Notes under the pieces: model-generated
Told to the model about the DNA's origin: nothing
What the model saw: the letters and a program-made list of their open reading frames with translations, nothing else
The model's database searches: none
Position numbers and translations under genes: made by a program
Source of the DNA: Clostridiales bacterium
Lineage (GTDB): Bacteria > Bacillota > Sulfobacillia > UBA995
Reading direction: 5' to 3'
Length of the DNA: 7,654 bases
Assembly (NCBI GenBank): GCA_003517845.1
Contig: DOZU01000061.1
Coordinates: forward strand, 1 to 7,654
Part shown: in pieces, positions 4,675-7,654 of the stretch
Layout of the letters: every line of letters starts with the position of its first letter
Numbering within the stretch: position 1 is the first letter of the stretch

Positions 4675-6680
4675 GCACGACTCCTCTCGGGCGCCAGCCG
4701 GGGCTCGACGATCGTCCGCACCAGCTCCCGGGGGGAAGCGGGTGCGACCCCGGTGAGGATCGCGTCCCCCGCCCGGACCGATACGCCCCGATCGCAGTTT
4801 TCCAGGCAGAAAGTGGCGCTGATACTCACCTTATCTTCGAGCCCTGCTTCCCTCACGCCCTTCAACAATCCTTCCAGGACGGCGTGGGCACCCCGCAAGT
4901 AGCACCCCGTCCCCACGCATACCGAGATGCTGAGGGCGCCCGCCGGCGCTTCCAGGATGGGATGAGCGTCCTTGCCGACGAGCCGCTGGCGAGGCGCGTA
5001 GTGGGTATGCAGCAAAGCATGCGCCTGATCGCTGCCGGGATGGCCGAGATGGCTCCCATACAGCTCCCGCACAAACGGGTTATGGGAAGCGATGCGGAGC
5101 TGCAGGGAGCGGTCGATCCGGTATAGCCCCCGCTGGCGAGCGGAGCGATCGGTACGATTGCCCCGGGGCTGACCCGCCCCGCCAATGCATCCGCCCGGGC
5201 AGGCCATGACTTCGATCAGGTGATAGTTGAGGCGCCCCTCCCGGATCCCCCGGAGGACCTCTCCGGCCGCGCCCAGTCCATGGATCACCGCCAGCTTGAG
5301 GACGGCATCGCCCACGCCGACTTCCGCCTCCCGCGCCCGGTCCTGCCCCCGCAAGGTCTGGAACTCGAGCTGCGGCGGCTGGGGCAGTCCCGCCGCATCC
5401 AGTGCCACCCTCAGCACCGCCTCCGTGACTCCACCGCTCGCCCCGAAGATGACGCCGCCCCCGGTGGTCATGCCCAGGGGATTATCCGCTGCTTCCGGTT
5501 CGAGTTCCGAGAAGACGATGCCGGCCTCGCGGATCAGTTGGGCGGCCTCGACGGTGGACAGCACCCAGTCGACGTCGCCGGCGTGCTCGGGCCGATGGGC
5601 CTCGAATTTCTTAGCGCTGCACGGCATGATGGACACGACTCGCACCCGCGGCGACTCGGCAGCATGCGTCAGCTTCTTGACGAGCGCGCCCAACATCTGC
5701 TGGGGCGACTTGCAGGTGGACAGGTTCCCCAGGAACTCGGGGAAATACTGCTCGCAGTACTTCACCCAGGCCGGACAACACGAAGTGAGGTGCGGGAACG
5801 GGCCGCCCCGCTCGAGCCGACCCTGGAACTCATGGGCCTCCTCGACGGTAGTCAGGTCGGCGGTGAACACCGTATCGTATACCCGGTCGAAGCCAACTCT
5901 CCGGAGAGCGGCTACCACCAGGCCGGTGCCGTCCTCCCCCGGCGGCAGCCCGAAGGTCTCGCCCAGGGCCACCCGCACCGCAGGGGCCAGTTGCGCGACC
6001 ACCAGCAGTTCCGGGTCGTGCAAGGCCTCCCATACCGGTTCCACGTCGGAACGCACGGTGATGGCGGCGGTCGGACATACGGCGGCACACTGGCCGCAGT
6101 TGACGCAATCCACCTCCGCCAGGTCCCGGCCGAAGGCGGGAATCACCGTCGTACGCGATCCGCGATAAGCGAAGTCGAGGACCCCCAGGCCTTGGACCTC
6201 CCGGCACATGCGCACGCAGTCGCCGCACAGGATGCACTTGTTGGGGTCGCGCACCAGGGAGAGTCCGGATTGGTCGAGGGGCACATCTTCCCGCCGGTGG
6301 CCGAGGCTGCTCTCGCGGACGCCCAGCCGCTGGCAGAGTTCATGGAGCCGGCAGGCGGTCCCCTTGGAGCAGGTGGCGCAATCCAGGCGGTGGTTGGCCA
6401 GCAGCAACTCGAGGATCGTCCGGCGCAGTCGGCGCAGCCGCCGGCCATCGGTCCGGACCACCATGCCCGCTTCCGGAGTGGTCGAACAGGAAGCCATCAG
6501 CCCCCGTCCTTCCACCTCCACCAGGCACAGACGACACGCCCCGTACACGCTCAGTTCGGAGTGGTAACAGAAGGAAGGGATGTCGATCCCCTGCCGGCGC
6601 ACGGTCTCGAGCAGGCTGTCGCCGGCGTAATAAGGGACCTCCCTGCCGTTCAACGTGATCTTGCCGGCTGGGTTGCTCAT
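4671..6680 (-). CDS. hydA: [FeFe]-hydrogenase catalytic subunit HydA (bifurcating type)
   Basis: The 669-aa cytoplasmic enzyme interconverts protons plus electrons and H2. Domains in order: plant-type [2Fe-2S] (C38, C49, C52, C65); His-ligated [4Fe-4S] (H97, C101, C104, C110); two [4Fe-4S] ferredoxin clusters (C149, C152, C155, C159 and C192, C195, C198, C202); H-cluster domain about 225-540; and a C-terminal thioredoxin-like [2Fe-2S] domain (C588, C593, C625, C629). All H-cluster motifs are intact: TSCCPAW (299-305), MPCSAKKFE (352-360) and EVMACPGGCIGG (490-501). Proton-relay residues match the clostridial CpI enzyme by eye (E281, E284, C301, S321). Length and the extra C-terminal cluster resemble HydA of trimeric HydABC enzymes such as that of Thermotoga. 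It overlaps the HydB stop by ATGA and has GGGGAGG upstream. With HydB it probably couples NADH and reduced ferredoxin to H2 formation, or the reverse. Confidence 0.96.
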   Translation of the reverse strand: MSNPAGKITLNGREVPYYAGDSLLETVRRQGIDIPSFCYHSELSVYGACRLCLVEVEGRGLMASCSTTPEAGMVVRTDGRRLRRLRRTILELLLANHRLDCATCSKGTACRLHELCQRLGVRESSLGHRREDVPLDQSGLSLVRDPNKCILCGDCVRMCREVQGLGVLDFAYRGSRTTVIPAFGRDLAEVDCVNCGQCAAVCPTAAITVRSDVEPVWEALHDPELLVVAQLAPAVRVALGETFGLPPGEDGTGLVVAALRRVGFDRVYDTVFTADLTTVEEAHEFQGRLERGGPFPHLTSCCPAWVKYCEQYFPEFLGNLSTCKSPQQMLGALVKKLTHAAESPRVRVVSIMPCSAKKFEAHRPEHAGDVDWVLSTVEAAQLIREAGIVFSELEPEAADNPLGMTTGGGVIFGASGGVTEAVLRVALDAAGLPQPPQLEFQTLRGQDRAREAEVGVGDAVLKLAVIHGLGAAGEVLRGIREGRLNYHLIEVMACPGGCIGGAGQPRGNRTDRSARQRGLYRIDRSLQLRIASHNPFVRELYGSHLGHPGSDQAHALLHTHYAPRQRLVGKDAHPILEAPAGALSISVCVGTGCYLRGAHAVLEGLLKGVREAGLEDKVSISATFCLENCDRGVSVRAGDAILTGVAPASPRELVRTIVEPRLAPERSRA

Positions 6681-7654
6681 GACGCGACCTCCCCGTCGTC
6701 AATGCTCCTGGTTATGGCCTCGAATTTGCAGCGGTCAACGCAGGCGCCGCAGCGAGTGCACCGAGCGGGGTCGATGGCATGCGGTTGCCGGCGTTCGCCG
6801 GTGATCGCCTGCGTGGCGCATACCTTGACGCAAGCCCCACATCCGTTGCAGCGTTCGGCCAGGATCCGGAAATCAAGCAGGTCGCGACACACGCCGGCGG
6901 GGCAACGCTTATCGCGGATGTGGGCCAGATACTCGTCGCGGAAGTAGCGCAAGGTCGTGACCACCGGGTTGGAAGCGGTCTTGCCCAGCCCGCAAAGCGA
7001 CCCGTCCGTCACCACCGTGGCGAGATTCTCGAGTCTTTCAAGATCGCCCAGGTCCGCCCGGCCCGCCGTCATCTTGTCGAGGAGTTCCAGCATCCTCCTG
7101 GTACCCTCGCGGCACGGCACGCACTTGCCGCAGGACTCCTCCTGGACGAAGTTCATGAAATAACGGGCCATTTCCACCATGCAGGTCCCGTCGTCCACCA
7201 CCACCAGGCCGCCGGAACCGACCATCGCGCCGGCCGCCTTCAGCGATTCGTAATCCAGAGGCAAATCGAGGTGCTGGGTGGTCAGGCATCCGCCCGACGG
7301 TCCCCCGATCTGCACCGCCTTGAAAGGGCGTGGCCGCCGCATGCCGCCACCTATGTCGAATACGACCTGCCGCAAGGGAGTGCCCATGGCGATCTCGATC
7401 AGGCCGGTGCGCGCCACCTGGCCGGCAAGAGCGAAGGTCTTGGTTCCGGGGCTCTTCTCGGTCCCGAACTGGCGGAACGCGCGGGCCCCCTCATGGACGA
7501 TGAACGGCACGCAAGCCAGGGTCTCCACGTTGTTGATGACCGTCGGCTGGCCCCAGAGGCCGGAGGTCGCGGGGAAAGGCGGGCGCGGCCGGGGCATGCC
7601 CCGCTGGCCCTCAATCGACGCCAGCAGCGCCGTCTCCTCGCCGCACACGAAGGC
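6677..7654 (-). CDS. hydB: HydB, NuoF-like NADH/FMN subunit of [FeFe]-hydrogenase (5' end beyond window)
   Basis: The frame is open to the right edge, leaving 325 residues of the C-terminal part; the true start lies beyond 7654. Visible numbering starts at the edge. The NuoF signatures are clear: CGEETALL (4-11), PPFPA..GLWG...INNVETLA (about 25-47), QIGGPSGGC (115-123) and GSGGLVVVDD (146-155). The N3-type [4Fe-4S] site is ESCGKCVPCREG with C175, C178 and C181, plus C221 in LCGLG. A C-terminal ferredoxin pair follows: C269, C272, C275, C279 and C299, C302, C305, C309. This extra ferredoxin domain is typical of HydB/HndC subunits. In HydABC this subunit binds FMN and NAD(H) and is the site proposed for electron bifurcation. 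An upstream NuoE-like hydC is expected but not visible. The missing N-terminus should hold the rest of the flavin- and NAD-binding region. Confidence 0.95.
   Translation of the reverse strand, partial: AFVCGEETALLASIEGQRGMPRPRPPFPATSGLWGQPTVINNVETLACVPFIVHEGARAFRQFGTEKSPGTKTFALAGQVARTGLIEIAMGTPLRQVVFDIGGGMRRPRPFKAVQIGGPSGGCLTTQHLDLPLDYESLKAAGAMVGSGGLVVVDDGTCMVEMARYFMNFVQEESCGKCVPCREGTRRMLELLDKMTAGRADLGDLERLENLATVVTDGSLCGLGKTASNPVVTTLRYFRDEYLAHIRDKRCPAGVCRDLLDFRILAERCNGCGACVKVCATQAITGERRQPHAIDPARCTRCGACVDRCKFEAITRSIDDGEVAS
6688..6694 (-). promoter_or_regulatory. Ribosome-binding site of hydA
   Basis: The minus strand reads GGGGAGG here, 7 bases before the ATG at 6680-6678. It supports that ATG, which overlaps the hydB stop. 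Confidence 0.75.

Noticed and set aside
2882..4756. A 624-codon plus-strand frame opposite the sensory hydrogenase and the small [2Fe-2S] gene
   Set aside because: Long antisense frames are common in GC-rich coding DNA. The product is low-complexity and shows no motif, while the minus strand carries complete cysteine motifs.
5220..6947. A 575-codon plus-strand frame opposite hydA and hydB
   Set aside because: It mirrors two unmistakable hydrogenase genes. Its product is rich in His, Gln, Arg and Gly and has no recognisable domain.

Overview
The window comes from a GC-rich, probably anaerobic bacterium. An IreB/ReoM-family protein, a SpoIIE-type phosphatase and a trimeric-type [FeFe]-hydrogenase together point to a high-GC Bacillota (clostridial, Moorella- or Symbiobacterium-like). 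This is inference from gene content; there is no rRNA or other direct taxonomic marker.

Plus-strand part (1-1483): the last 25 codons of a gene cut by the left edge end at 79. A gene-poor stretch of about 275 bases follows and contains a perfect 31-base palindrome (259-289). Next come an IreB-family regulator (357-608) and an alanine-, leucine- and glycine-rich multi-spanning membrane protein of unknown function (647-1483, or from a CTG at 605).

Minus-strand part (7654 down to 1500) is one tight operon. In transcription order: HydB (NuoF-like, cut by the right edge), HydA (catalytic [FeFe]-hydrogenase, 669 aa), a 90-aa thioredoxin-fold [2Fe-2S] protein, a HydS-type sensory [FeFe]-hydrogenase with FeS and PAS domains, and a SpoIIE-family PP2C phosphatase with an extra C-terminal domain. 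All four junctions are 4-base NTGA overlaps, so translation is probably coupled throughout. The two strands converge, with 16 bases between the stop of the membrane protein and the stop of the phosphatase.

How the genes fit together: HydB and HydA look like two subunits of an electron-bifurcating HydABC complex that couples NADH and ferredoxin to H2. The usual NuoE-like third subunit is not in view and probably lies beyond the right edge. The second hydrogenase keeps the H-cluster cysteine ligands but lacks the proton-transfer cysteine. It carries PAS and helical output segments and is translationally coupled to a phosphatase that has no sensor domain of its own. The most interesting reading is an H2/redox-sensing module that passes a signal to a Ser/Thr phosphatase and is co-expressed with the enzyme whose product it may monitor. 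Similar gene sets occur in anaerobic Firmicutes, so the arrangement is probably not unique, but its signalling targets and the phosphatase C-terminal domain are open questions.
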